Part shown: positions 1 to 7,669 of the stretch, piece by piece | Numbering within the stretch: position 1 is the stretch's first letter | How the letters are laid out: every line of letters starts with the position of its first letter | DNA from: an uncultured Moraxellaceae bacterium | GTDB taxonomy: Bacteria > Pseudomonadota > Gammaproteobacteria > Pseudomonadales > Moraxellaceae | NCBI GenBank assembly: GCA_937928295.1 | Contig: CALEYY010000243.1 | Span: forward strand, 1-17,636 | Direction of reading: 5' to 3' | Length of the DNA stretch: 17,636 nucleotides | Made by a program: the position numbers and the translations under genes | Notes under the pieces: model-generated | The model's database searches: none | Told to the model about the DNA's origin: nothing | What the model saw: only the letters and a program-made list of their open reading frames with translations

Positions 1-56
1 CTCGAATTCGGTCCGTGGGAACAGGTCTGACCAGGGCGGGAGCGCACCTTCACGTT

Positions 57-75
57 CCTGGGTAGCCTACCCTAA
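57..75. promoter_or_regulatory. Candidate DtxR/IdeR-type iron box
   Basis: Positions 60-72 read GGGTAGCCTACCC, a perfect 6+1+6 inverted repeat centred on 66. The 19-bp frame 57-75 matches the IdeR/DtxR consensus as I recall it (TTAGGTTAGGCTAACCTAA) at 13 of 19 positions, with the right half (CTACCCTAA) better than the left. It lies about 40-55 bp upstream of the start of an NRPS-like reading frame, where an iron repressor site would sit in front of siderophore synthesis genes. The palindrome is seen directly; the regulator and the siderophore link are inference. The site belongs to the foreign 5' segment and says nothing about regulation of the dcw cluster. Confidence 0.45.
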
Positions 76-130
76 ACTTGCGAGGGTGTTCGTCGTTCGA
101 TGAGCATGAACGACGATGATCGGATTCTTG

Positions 131-355
131 ATGTCTGACCACTCTCAGGTAGCTCACCCGGCGGTATCGGGCGGTGCCGATCTGGACGCAGCGCTCCCGG
201 CGACGGCCGCTCAGCGTGAGGTGTGGGTTGCTCAGAACGTCGATCCGAGCAGTCCGGTCTACAACATCGGACTTGTCGTCGAGGTCGACGGCACGATCGA
301 CGTCGAGCGCGCGGCGATGGTCGCGACCCTGATCCGGCTGACCGGCGACTGGGAC
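131..355 (+). CDS. Foreign 5' fragment: N-terminus of an NRPS condensation domain (chimeric)
   Basis: The frame opens at ATG 116 or ATG 131. Its first ~55 residues contain LPATAAQREVWVAQNVDP followed by SSPVYNIG, the typical opening of a condensation domain in actinobacterial non-ribosomal peptide synthetases (family pattern: PLTAAQREIW..Q..P..P.YNIG). Condensation domains catalyse peptide-bond formation between carrier-bound substrates. Only the first strand/helix region is present; the HHxxxDG catalytic motif is not reached before homology changes to MraY at about residue 75 of this frame. Residues just before the switch (around 318-355, ATLIRLTGDWDG) do not fit either family well, so a second breakpoint may exist near 318. 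No clear Shine-Dalgarno is visible before either ATG. The segment is rich in GC and in cga/gtc codons, as in high-GC Actinobacteria. I regard it as a joined-on fragment, not an N-terminal extension of MraY. Confidence 0.6.
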
Positions 356-365
356 GGGGCGCTGG
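345..365. other. Probable chimeric junction (NRPS fragment to mraY)
   Basis: The single open frame 116-811 switches from NRPS-like to MraY-like homology at the codons for D-G-A-L-A (353-367). Upstream of the switch none of MraY's first ~200 residues exist, including the membrane segments and the Asp-Asp motif; downstream the match to MraY is continuous to its natural C-terminus. The frame continues across by chance. The exact breakpoint cannot be fixed by eye to better than about 10-20 bases. Clone joining, multiple-displacement-amplification chimerism or misassembly are all possible causes. Confidence 0.75.
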
Positions 366-811
366 CGATTTTTGCCTACCTCACTGGCAACATCAAATTC
401 GCGACTTATCTGCAGATTCCTTTTGTCATCGGCGCGGGCGAGCTGATCATCATCTGTGGCGCCATCATCGGTGCCGGTCTTGGCTTCCTCTGGTTTAACG
501 CCTACCCGGCGCAGGTGTTCATGGGCGATGTCGGCGCGCTGTCGCTGGGTGCCGTTCTCGGCACCATCGCAGTCATCGTGCGTCAGGAGATCGTGCTGTT
601 CGTGATGTGCGGCGTCTTCGTGATGGAAACGGTGTCGGTGATGTTGCAGGTGGCGAGCTTCAAACTGACCGGCAAGCGCATCTTCCGCATGGCGCCGATT
701 CATCACCATTTCGAGCTTAAGGGCTGGCCGGAAACCCGCGTGGTTGCGCGCTTCTGGATCATCAGCTTCATGCTCGTGCTGGTCGGTCTCGCGACCCTGA
801 AGCTGCGTTAA
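356..811 (+). CDS. mraY: Phospho-N-acetylmuramoyl-pentapeptide transferase, C-terminal fragment
   Basis: MraY is the polytopic inner-membrane enzyme that transfers phospho-MurNAc-pentapeptide from UDP to undecaprenyl phosphate, making lipid I. Only about the last 151 residues remain of a family length near 360. Visible hallmarks are FMGDVGALSLGA (codons from about 518; the Asp at 527-529 matches the third catalytic Asp, E. coli D267), the triple-His loop IHHHFELKGWPE (His codons 701-709), and a final membrane segment ending GLATLKLR, the usual C-terminus. The remaining sequence contains several hydrophobic segments consistent with the last transmembrane helices. The Asp115/Asp116 motif and the first half are missing because of the upstream junction, so this copy as assembled could not be functional; the genuine gene is presumably intact in the source genome. 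The stop at 809-811 is 12 bp before murD, with an AAGGAGAGG Shine-Dalgarno between them. Confidence 0.93.
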   Translation, partial: GALAIFAYLTGNIKFATYLQIPFVIGAGELIIICGAIIGAGLGFLWFNAYPAQVFMGDVGALSLGAVLGTIAVIVRQEIVLFVMCGVFVMETVSVMLQVASFKLTGKRIFRMAPIHHHFELKGWPETRVVARFWIISFMLVLVGLATLKLR

Positions 812-823
812 GGAGAGGCGAGC

Positions 824-2179
824 ATGCTCATTCAGCGCGACGGTTTGCGGGTGGTCATCGGTCTGGGCAAGACCGGGCTGTCTTGCGTGCGTTATCTCAA
901 GCGCCAGGGCTATCCGGTGGCGGTCAACGATACCCGCGAGCATCCGCCAGGATTGGCTGAGCTGCGTGCCGAATTTCCAGATGTTGATGTCAGCCTGGGC
1001 CAGCTTGATGCCGCCTTGCTGCTGCGCGCCAGCGAAGTCATCAGCAGCCCGGGCATCTCCATTCGCGAGCCGGAAATTGCCGCTGCAATCGCGGCCGGTG
1101 TGTCGGTAGTCGGTGATGTCGAGCTGTTCTGCCGCGCGGTGAAGGCACCGATCATCGCCATCACCGGATCGAATGCGAAGAGTACGGTGACTACGCTGGT
1201 TGGCCTCATGGGCGAGGCCGCGGGCAAGCGCACGGGCGTCTGCGGCAACATCGGCACGCCGGTGCTGGACATGCTCGCCGAGGGTGAGAAAGACCTGTAT
1301 GTGATGGAGCTGTCGTCGTTCCAGCTGGAGACCACGCACTCGCTGAAAGCGGCGGTGGCGATTGTGCTCAACATCAGCGAAGACCACATGGATCGCTACA
1401 CCGGCATGGTCGATTACCACCAGGCCAAGCACCGCATTTACCGTAACTGTCAGCGCTTCGTGTTCAATCGCGATGATGCTCTGACCATGCCGCTGATTGC
1501 CGACGATCTGCCGCGCGCCAGCTTCGGCCTGAGCGCGCCTGACCTGAATGATTTCGGCGTGCGGGTTGTGGATGGCAAGCCGTTCCTGGCGCGTGGTCGC
1601 GACACACTGATGCCGGTCAGCGATCTGCAAATCTTTGGCGATCACAATGTGGCCAACGCGCTGGCCTGCCTGGCGCTTGGCGAAGCCGTGGGCCTGCCGC
1701 TGGATGCCATGCTGACCACGCTACGCGCTTTCACCGGCCTCAAGCATCGCTGCCAGCGTGTCGCGCTACACAACGACATCGGCTGGTACAACGATTCCAA
1801 GGGCACCAATGTCGGTGCCACGCTGGCCGCCATCAACGGCCTCGGCGCGGCCATCAGCGGCAAGATCCTGCTCATTGCCGGCGGTGTCGGCAAGGGGCAG
1901 GACTTCACGCCGCTGTCGCCAGCGATGGCTCAGTTCGGCAAGTCGTTGCTGCTGATTGGCGAGGATGCTCCGGTCATCGATCTCGCCATTGCTGCAGCGT
2001 TGCCGCGTCATCACTGCAGCAGCCTGAGCGAGGCCATTGCCAAGGCGCAGAGCATCGCCAAGCCGGGCGATGCCGTGCTGCTGTCGCCGGCCTGCGCCAG
2101 TTTCGACATGTTCAAGCACTACGAAGATCGCGGCGATCAGTTTGTGGCCGGCGTTCGCCATCAGGTCGAGGGCCTCTAA
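824..2179 (+). CDS. murD: UDP-N-acetylmuramoyl-L-alanine--D-glutamate ligase
   Basis: MurD is the cytoplasmic Mur ligase that adds D-Glu to UDP-MurNAc-L-Ala using ATP. The 451-residue product matches family length. Visible are the N-terminal Rossmann-like region with VVIGLGKTGLSC (residues ~10-21), the ATP-binding loop ITGSNAKSTVTTL (residues 113-125, Lys119), the central SEDHMDRYTGM, the C-terminal-domain motif NDSKGTNVGAT (residues 323-333) and LLSPACASFDMF near the end, typical of MurD. The loop reads SNAKST rather than the textbook TNGKST; Pseudomonas-type MurD proteins share this form, so it is not a defect. The start follows AAGGAGAGG with about 6-7 nt spacing. The stop overlaps the ftsW start by one base (TAATG), indicating co-transcription and probably translational coupling. 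Confidence 0.97.
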   Translation: MLIQRDGLRVVIGLGKTGLSCVRYLKRQGYPVAVNDTREHPPGLAELRAEFPDVDVSLGQLDAALLLRASEVISSPGISIREPEIAAAIAAGVSVVGDVELFCRAVKAPIIAITGSNAKSTVTTLVGLMGEAAGKRTGVCGNIGTPVLDMLAEGEKDLYVMELSSFQLETTHSLKAAVAIVLNISEDHMDRYTGMVDYHQAKHRIYRNCQRFVFNRDDALTMPLIADDLPRASFGLSAPDLNDFGVRVVDGKPFLARGRDTLMPVSDLQIFGDHNVANALACLALGEAVGLPLDAMLTTLRAFTGLKHRCQRVALHNDIGWYNDSKGTNVGATLAAINGLGAAISGKILLIAGGVGKGQDFTPLSPAMAQFGKSLLLIGEDAPVIDLAIAAALPRHHCSSLSEAIAKAQSIAKPGDAVLLSPACASFDMFKHYEDRGDQFVAGVRHQVEGL

Positions 2180-3381
2180 TGACTAGCCAGAGCATGAGTC
2201 ATCCCTTGCAACTGCTGCGCAATGTCGCAGCCGAGCTGACGGAGCGCCAGGTCTTGCTGGTCGCTTCCGGCTTTCTGTTTTGCATCGGTCTGATCATGGT
2301 CGGCTCGGCATCCATGGGCGTGGCTGAAGCCTCGTATGGCAATCCGTTCTACTTCTTCATCCGTCATGCCATTTATCTGTGCATCGGCCTGACGGTAGGT
2401 GCACTGGTGCTGCAAGTACCGATGCAGTTCTGGAGTCGCTACAGCTATTGGGTATTTCTGGTGGCCCTGATTCTGATTGCTGTCGTGCTGATTCCGGGCA
2501 TTGGTCGTCGCGTCAATGGCAGCATGCGCTGGATCGGTTTTGGCGGTGTGACTTTGCAGCCTTCCGAAGTGATGAAGTTGGCGGCGGTGCTGGCGATGGC
2601 GTCGTACCTGGTGCGTCGTCAGGAGGAGGTTCGCAGCAACCTGCGGGGCTTCATGAAGCCGCTGGCCGGTCTGTTTTTTGTGGTCATGTTTCTTATGCTG
2701 GAGCCGGATTTCGGTGCCAGCATCGTGGTCATCATGGCCACCACCAGCATGCTGTTTTTGGCCGGCGCGCCGCTTAAGCAGTTTCTCGGTGTGATGGGCG
2801 CTGTGACGCTGGCGGGCATTCCCGTGGTCATGATGGAGTCGTATCGCATGAAGCGCCTGCTGGCCTTCACCGACCCCTGGGCCGATCAGTACAACACCGG
2901 CTATCAGCTGGTGCAGAGCCTGATTGCCTTTGGGCGCGGCGACTGGTTTGGCGTCGGCCTCGGCCATAGCGTGCAGAAGCTGTTTTATCTGCCGGAAGCG
3001 CATACCGACTTTGTGTTTGCGGTTTATGCCGAAGAGTTCGGCCTTCTGGGCGTGCTGGTTTTGCTGGCGGCGGTGGCTTCGCTGGTGACCGCTGCGCTGC
3101 GCATCGGTCAGCGTGCCGAGCGTGCCGGCCAGTTCTACTCCGCCTATGTGGCTTACGGCCTGGCGGTGATGCTGGGCGTGCAGTCGGCGATCAACATCGG
3201 CGTGAATATCGGCTTCTTCCCGACCAAGGGTCTGACGCTGCCGCTGGTGAGCTACGGTGGCTCCAGCCTGGTGATGGTGTTTGCCGTGCTGGCCATTCTC
3301 TTGCGCATCGATGCCGAGTCCGGTCAGGTCAACGAGCGTGGCGTGCGCCGCGCAGAGGGAGGCAGTCATGGCGCTCGTTAA
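2179..3381 (+). CDS. ftsW: Peptidoglycan glycosyltransferase FtsW (SEDS family)
   Basis: FtsW is the septum-specific SEDS polymerase of lipid II, an integral inner-membrane protein working with FtsI. The 400-residue product has about ten hydrophobic segments beginning near residue 28. Family motifs are present: RWIGFGGVTLQPSEVMKLA in the first half, GLGHSVQKLFYLPEAHTDF with the presumed catalytic Asp at residue 277, and LPLVSYGGSSLVM near the C-terminus. The short hydrophilic N-terminus (MTSQSMSHPLQL) and the charged C-terminal tail are cytoplasmic by family topology. Start ATG 2179 shares a base with the murD stop and has GAGGG about 6 nt upstream; ATG 2194 is a weaker alternative. The gene overlaps murG by 14 nt, linking lipid II synthesis to its polymerisation. 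Confidence 0.96.
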   Translation: MTSQSMSHPLQLLRNVAAELTERQVLLVASGFLFCIGLIMVGSASMGVAEASYGNPFYFFIRHAIYLCIGLTVGALVLQVPMQFWSRYSYWVFLVALILIAVVLIPGIGRRVNGSMRWIGFGGVTLQPSEVMKLAAVLAMASYLVRRQEEVRSNLRGFMKPLAGLFFVVMFLMLEPDFGASIVVIMATTSMLFLAGAPLKQFLGVMGAVTLAGIPVVMMESYRMKRLLAFTDPWADQYNTGYQLVQSLIAFGRGDWFGVGLGHSVQKLFYLPEAHTDFVFAVYAEEFGLLGVLVLLAAVASLVTAALRIGQRAERAGQFYSAYVAYGLAVMLGVQSAINIGVNIGFFPTKGLTLPLVSYGGSSLVMVFAVLAILLRIDAESGQVNERGVRRAEGGSHGAR

Positions 3382-4447
3382 GTCGGTGGTGGTGATGGCG
3401 GGTGGTACTGGTGGTCATGTCTTCCCGGCACTGGCTGTTGCTCGCGCCTTGCAGGCTCAGGGCGTACGCATCCATTGGCTGGGCACCAAGGCCGGCATCG
3501 AGGCCGATCTGGTGCCCAAGGCCGGATTCGATATTACTTATCTGGATGTGGGCGGGCTGCGTGGCAATGGTCTGAAGCCGCTGCTGAAGGCTCCGACCAA
3601 GCTGCTGCGCGCCGTCTGGAAGGCCACCCGCGTGTTCTCGGCAGTGAATGCCGATGCCGTCATCGGTCTGGGGGGCTATGTCACCGGGCCGGGCGGTTTG
3701 GCAGCGCGGCTGTCGGGCTTGCCCCTGTATATCCATGAGCAGAATGCCATTGCCGGCTTCACCAACAAGGCCTTGGCCAAGTTTGCCACGCAGGTGCTGC
3801 AGGCTTTCCCGGACGCCTTTGATAGCTGCGCGAAAGTGACCTGGGTCGGTAACCCGGTGCGTGACGAGATCGCCACACTGGCACAGCCGAGTGCGCGTTA
3901 CGGTGCTCGTCGTGGCGCGCTGCGCGTGCTGGTTATGGGCGGCAGCTTGGGCGCGGTGGCGCTGAACGAACTGGTGCCGGCGGCTTTCGCTGAACTGCCG
4001 CCGGAGCAGCGCCCGATCATTCGCCATCAGGCCGGTCGCAAGCATGCCGACAAGGCCGCAGCGGTTTACGCCAAGCTCGGTGTACAGGCCGAAATTCTGC
4101 CCTTCATTGATGACATGGCCGCCGTTTACGACTGGGCCGATCTGGTGATCTGCCGTTCCGGCGCGCTCACGGTGTCCGAGATTGCCGCTGCTGGTGTGGC
4201 TTCGATCCTGATTCCGTTCCCGCATGCAGTTGATGACCACCAGACTGCAAACGCCAGATTCCTCAGCGACATCGGTGCCGCGCGCCTGTTCCAGCAACGC
4301 GATCTGACGCCGGCCGCGTTTGCCGTGACGCTGGCCGAACTGATGGATCGCAAGACGCTGCAAGCCATGGCCGAGAAAGCCCGCACGCTGGCCAAGCCGG
4401 ATGCCACGGCTTTGGTCGTCAACGCCATTTTGAGAGGTAATGCATGA
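3368..4447 (+). CDS. murG: UDP-GlcNAc--undecaprenyl-PP-MurNAc-pentapeptide GlcNAc transferase
   Basis: MurG is the peripheral inner-membrane GT28 glycosyltransferase that converts lipid I to lipid II. The 359-residue product shows the N-terminal glycine loop AGGTGGHVFPALAVA (residues 11-25), the HEQNAIAGFTNK segment (residues 123-134), the start of the C-terminal Rossmann domain at GGSLGA (191-196), and the UDP-GlcNAc-binding stretch CRSGALTVSEIAAAG (262-276), followed by PHAVDDHQTANA. ATG 3368 is chosen because the family begins right at this point and GAGGGAGG lies just upstream; an open frame extends back to 3281 but only as a shadow of ftsW. It overlaps ftsW by 14 nt and murC by the 4-nt ATGA, so translational coupling is likely on both sides. 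Confidence 0.97.
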   Translation: MALVKSVVVMAGGTGGHVFPALAVARALQAQGVRIHWLGTKAGIEADLVPKAGFDITYLDVGGLRGNGLKPLLKAPTKLLRAVWKATRVFSAVNADAVIGLGGYVTGPGGLAARLSGLPLYIHEQNAIAGFTNKALAKFATQVLQAFPDAFDSCAKVTWVGNPVRDEIATLAQPSARYGARRGALRVLVMGGSLGAVALNELVPAAFAELPPEQRPIIRHQAGRKHADKAAAVYAKLGVQAEILPFIDDMAAVYDWADLVICRSGALTVSEIAAAGVASILIPFPHAVDDHQTANARFLSDIGAARLFQQRDLTPAAFAVTLAELMDRKTLQAMAEKARTLAKPDATALVVNAILRGNA

Positions 4448-5877
4448 AAGCCATTCCGCGTACGCGTCTGATCGAAATCCCGGAAATGCGCCGCATTCGC
4501 CGTATTCATTTTGTTGGCATCGGTGGCGCCGGCATGTGCGGCATCGCTGAAGTGCTGCTCAACCAGGGCTATGAAGTTGCCGGTTCCGATGCCAAGGCCG
4601 GCAAGACCACGGATCGCCTGAAGTCGTTCGGCGCTGAGATTTTCATTGGCCATGATGCGGCGCATATCGCCAAGGCCGATGTCCTGGTGGTATCGACCGC
4701 GATCGACCCCAGCAACCCGGAAGTGAAGGCTGCGCAGGAGCGCCGTCTGCCCATCGTGCGTCGTGCCGAAATGCTGGCCGAGCTGATGCGCTATCGCCAC
4801 GGCATCGCCATCGCTGGCACGCACGGCAAGACCACCACGACCAGCCTGATCGCGTCGATTCTGGGCGAGGGCGGCTTCGATCCGACCTATGTCATCGGTG
4901 GCCTGCTCAACAGCGCCGGTACCAACGCCAAGCTTGGTAGCAGCCGCTACTTCGTCGCCGAAGCCGACGAGAGCGATGCCTCCTTCCTACATTTGCAGCC
5001 CATGGCATCGGTCGTCACCAACATCGACGCCGATCACATGGACACCTACGGCGGCGACTTCGAGGTGCTCAAGCGCACCTTCATTGAGTTCCTGCACAAC
5101 CTGCCGTTCTACGGCCTCGCCGTGGTTTGTGGCGATGACCCGGTGGTGCGCGAGCTGCTGCCGAAAATCGGCCGCCCGACCATCACCTACGGCTTCGATG
5201 CCGACAACGATGTGCGCGCCACCGATGTGCATCAGGAAGGTCTGCAGACGCATTTCACGGTGCATCGCACGGGCTACGAGCCACTGCGTATCACCTTGAA
5301 TCTGCCGGGTCTGCACAATGTGCTGAACTCGTTGGCAGCCATCGCGATTGCCACCGATGAGGAAGTTGAAGACAGCGCCATTGTCAGCGCGTTGGCCAGC
5401 TTCCAGGGCGTCGGCCGCCGCTTCCAGCGTCTCGCCGAAGCCGGCGGTGTGCAGTTGGTTGACGACTACGGTCATCACCCGCGTGAAGTCGCTGCCACCA
5501 TCGCTGCCGCCCGTCAGGCCTTCCCGGGTCGTCGTCTGGTGATGATGTTCCAGCCACATCGCTACAGCCGTACTCGCGACTGCTTCGAAGACTTCGTGCA
5601 GGTGCTGTCCACGGTGGATCAGCTGCTGCTGCTCGATGTATACAGCGCGGGCGAAAAAGCCATTGCCGGGGCCGACAGCCGCACCTTGGCGCGCAGCATC
5701 CGCACGCGTGGCCTGGTCGATCCGGTGTTTGTGGAAAAGCTCGATGAGTTGGCACAGCTGTTGCCTACGCAATTGCGCGCCGGCGATGTGTTGCTGACGC
5801 AAGGCGCCGGCACGGTCGGCGCGATTGCGCTGGAGCTGGCCCAGAACGGTCTGTATCTGACCGCTGCGAAAAAGTGA
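4444..5877 (+). CDS. murC: UDP-N-acetylmuramate--L-alanine ligase
   Basis: MurC is the first Mur ligase, adding L-Ala to UDP-MurNAc in the cytoplasm with ATP. The 477-residue product contains the N-terminal IHFVGIGGAGMCGIAEVL (from about residue 21), the P-loop AGTHGKTTTTSL (residues 124-135, Lys129), EADESDASFLHL, NIDADHMDTYGGDF in the central domain, and DDYGHHPREVAATI plus FQPHRYSRTRD in the C-terminal domain, all diagnostic for MurC. Start ATG 4444 sits in an ATGA overlap with murG and has GAGAGGT about 5 nt upstream. As in other Gammaproteobacteria with the murG-murC-ddl order, no murB lies between murC and ddl. No odd features. Confidence 0.98.
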   Translation: MKAIPRTRLIEIPEMRRIRRIHFVGIGGAGMCGIAEVLLNQGYEVAGSDAKAGKTTDRLKSFGAEIFIGHDAAHIAKADVLVVSTAIDPSNPEVKAAQERRLPIVRRAEMLAELMRYRHGIAIAGTHGKTTTTSLIASILGEGGFDPTYVIGGLLNSAGTNAKLGSSRYFVAEADESDASFLHLQPMASVVTNIDADHMDTYGGDFEVLKRTFIEFLHNLPFYGLAVVCGDDPVVRELLPKIGRPTITYGFDADNDVRATDVHQEGLQTHFTVHRTGYEPLRITLNLPGLHNVLNSLAAIAIATDEEVEDSAIVSALASFQGVGRRFQRLAEAGGVQLVDDYGHHPREVAATIAAARQAFPGRRLVMMFQPHRYSRTRDCFEDFVQVLSTVDQLLLLDVYSAGEKAIAGADSRTLARSIRTRGLVDPVFVEKLDELAQLLPTQLRAGDVLLTQGAGTVGAIALELAQNGLYLTAAKK

Positions 5878-5882
5878 GAGAG

Positions 5883-6818
5883 ATGATGAATATGCTGGAT
5901 GTGAAGCGTTTTGGTCGAGTCGCGGTGCTGTTGGGTGGCACGGCCGCCGAGCGCCCGATTTCCCTGATCAGCGGTGCTGCAGTGCTGAAGGCCCTGCAGG
6001 CTGCTGGTGTGGATGCCCATGCCTTTGATCCGGCGGAACGCGACATCGTGGAAGTGCAGGGCTATGACCGCGCTTTCATCGTGCTGCATGGCCGTGGCGG
6101 CGAAGACGGCGTGATGCAGGGTGTGCTTGAACAGTTCGGCGTGCCCTATACCGGCAGCGGCGTCATGGCCTCGGCCATCGGCATGGACAAGGCACGCACC
6201 AAGCAGCTCTGGCTCGGCTGCGGCCTGCCCACGCCGACCTATCGTCGTCTCTCGGCGGATTGCGACTTTGCTGCCGTTGTTGCCGAGCTGGGTCTGCCGC
6301 TGATGGTCAAGCCCTCACGCGAAGGCTCCAGCATCGGCATGGCCAAGGTCTACAGCGTGGAAGATCTGGCCAAGGCTTACGCCGTGGCCGCCGAGCACGA
6401 CAGCGAAGTCATCGCCGAACATTTCATTGAAGGCAGCGAGTACACCGTGAGCATGCTCAACGGCAAAGCGCTGCCAGTGATCCGCATGATTCCGGCCAAC
6501 GATTTCTACGATTTCGAAGCCAAGTATCAGCGCAATGACACCCAGTACAAGATCCCCTGCGGTCTGGCGGCAGCGGAAGAAAAGCAGCTGCAGCAAATCG
6601 CCGAGGAAGCCTTCGAGGTGCTGGGCGCGCGCGGCTGGGGTCGCATTGATGCCATGCGCGATCACGCCGGTCGTTTCTGGCTGCTCGAAATCAACACCGT
6701 GCCGGGCATGACCGATCACTCGCTGGTGCCGATGGCCGCGCAGGCCGCCGGTATTGATTTCACGCAGTTGGTGCTGGCGATTCTGAGCCAGACCCTGAAC
6801 TCGGAGACTGCCGCATGA
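5883..6818 (+). CDS. ddl: D-alanine--D-alanine ligase (DdlB type)
   Basis: Ddl joins two D-Ala to give the dipeptide that ends the peptidoglycan stem; it is a cytoplasmic ATP-grasp enzyme. Numbering from 5883 (311 residues): VAVLLGGTAAERPISL with the substrate Glu at residue 23, HGRGGEDGVMQG, the ATP-grasp segment VKPSREGSSIGMAKV with Lys143, and LLEINTVPGMTDHSL with metal ligands Glu269 and Asn271. The family's REVSL reads RPISL here, a mild substitution. The start is uncertain: ATGs occur at 5883, 5886 and 5892. The purine-rich GAGAGAG at 5876-5882 is best spaced for 5892, and a GTG at 5874 overlapping the murC stop is also open. The gene ends in an ATGA overlap with ftsQ. Confidence 0.96.
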   Translation: MMNMLDVKRFGRVAVLLGGTAAERPISLISGAAVLKALQAAGVDAHAFDPAERDIVEVQGYDRAFIVLHGRGGEDGVMQGVLEQFGVPYTGSGVMASAIGMDKARTKQLWLGCGLPTPTYRRLSADCDFAAVVAELGLPLMVKPSREGSSIGMAKVYSVEDLAKAYAVAAEHDSEVIAEHFIEGSEYTVSMLNGKALPVIRMIPANDFYDFEAKYQRNDTQYKIPCGLAAAEEKQLQQIAEEAFEVLGARGWGRIDAMRDHAGRFWLLEINTVPGMTDHSLVPMAAQAAGIDFTQLVLAILSQTLNSETAA

Positions 6819-7618
6819 GCAGCCAGGTCACGCGTCGTCCGGTAGCCCGCCAGGCTGCAACCCGTCCGGGGTTGCTGGCGGCTCTGGCTGCGCGCTGGCA
6901 GTCGCTGATCGGGCAGGGTTCGCGTTGGTTGAGCGTGGGAATTTGGCTGGCATCTGGTCTGGCTTTGGCTGTGGTGCTCAGTGGTCTCAATGTGCTGGCG
7001 AAGAACTGGGCGCTAGAAACACCGATCCGGCGTGTGCAGATTGCTGGCGATCTCGTGCAGACCCAGCGTGGCGAGTTGCAGGCAGCGCTGGAGCGCACGG
7101 TGCGCGGTAATTTCTTCACGGCCAATCTCGGTGAATTGCAGACATTGGCGCAGCGCTATCCCTGGGTGTCGCAGGCGCGCGTCAGCCGCCAATGGCCGGA
7201 TCAGGTGCGCGTCACGCTCACGGAAAAGCAAGCGCTGGCGCACTGGGGCAACGACGGCCTGGTGAGTCGTGCCGGTGAGGTTTTTCGGCCTCAGCGCGTG
7301 ATCGGTCTGGCGCAGTTGCCGCAGCTCGATGGCCCACGCGCGCAGGCTCGCTTTGTGTTGCAGCAATACCAGGCCATGGATCGCGTGTTGAGTCGTGTTG
7401 GTCTGCATATCGTGTCGCTGCAACTGACGGATCGCATGAGCTGGCTGGTCAGGTTGGAGGGTGGTGTCGAGGTGTTGGTGGATGCTCAGGAAACCCTGGC
7501 CAAGCTGGAGCGCTTCACGGTGCTCTATGACCACCAGCTGGCGGCAGACATTGGCAGCATCGCGCGTATTGACCTGCGTTATCGCAATGGCGTGGCCATT
7601 GGCTGGCGTCAGGGTTGA
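6815..7618 (+). CDS. ftsQ: Cell division protein FtsQ
   Basis: FtsQ is the bitopic inner-membrane divisome protein that recruits FtsL/FtsB and links early and late division proteins. The 267-residue product has a basic cytoplasmic N-terminus (residues 1-40), one hydrophobic segment at about 41-62, then a POTRA domain beginning ETPIRRVQIAGDL (about 68-80) with the PWVSQARVSRQWPDQVRVTL stretch typical of the family, and a beta domain ending IDLRYRNGVAIGW. Start ATG 6815 overlaps the ddl stop by 4 nt and follows GGAG (6803-6806) with 8-nt spacing. Sequence conservation in FtsQ is low, but domain order and position between ddl and ftsA make the call secure. Confidence 0.95.
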   Translation: MSSQVTRRPVARQAATRPGLLAALAARWQSLIGQGSRWLSVGIWLASGLALAVVLSGLNVLAKNWALETPIRRVQIAGDLVQTQRGELQAALERTVRGNFFTANLGELQTLAQRYPWVSQARVSRQWPDQVRVTLTEKQALAHWGNDGLVSRAGEVFRPQRVIGLAQLPQLDGPRAQARFVLQQYQAMDRVLSRVGLHIVSLQLTDRMSWLVRLEGGVEVLVDAQETLAKLERFTVLYDHQLAADIGSIARIDLRYRNGVAIGWRQG

Positions 7619-7643
7619 ACTGAATTTTCTTGATGAGGTAAAC

Positions 7644-7664
7644 GGTCGTTCGCGACCAGGAAGG
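7644..7664 (+). promoter_or_regulatory. Hairpin abutting the ftsA ribosome binding site
   Basis: Positions 7644-7657 read GGTCG-TTCG-CGACC, a perfect 5-bp stem with a 4-nt loop, and the next base begins the AGGAAGG Shine-Dalgarno (7658-7664), 5 nt before the ftsA ATG at 7670. Coaxial or steric effects on ribosome access are possible. The structure is seen in the sequence; its effect is inference. It resembles the hairpin before ftsZ in size and placement, though not in sequence. Confidence 0.4.
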
Positions 7665-7669
7665 CAGAG

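Noticed and set aside
4..9. EcoRI site GAATTC near the window start as a cloning scar
   Set aside because: A single six-base site is not evidence by itself; another GAATTC occurs at 8930-8935, and the chimera joint is about 350 bp away from it.
116..811. A genuine NRPS-MraY fusion protein
   Set aside because: It would lack MraY's first catalytic Asp pair and most membrane helices, and the condensation domain would be cut before its active site; a joining artefact explains it better.
1140..1200. MurD ATP loop SNAKST as a defective P-loop
   Set aside because: The Lys-Ser-Thr core is intact and, from recall, Pseudomonas-type MurD proteins share the same variant.
50..1645. 531-codon minus-strand open frame across the chimera junction and murD
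   Set aside because: It runs through the artificial joint and opposite conserved MraY and MurD motifs; composition is that of an antisense shadow.
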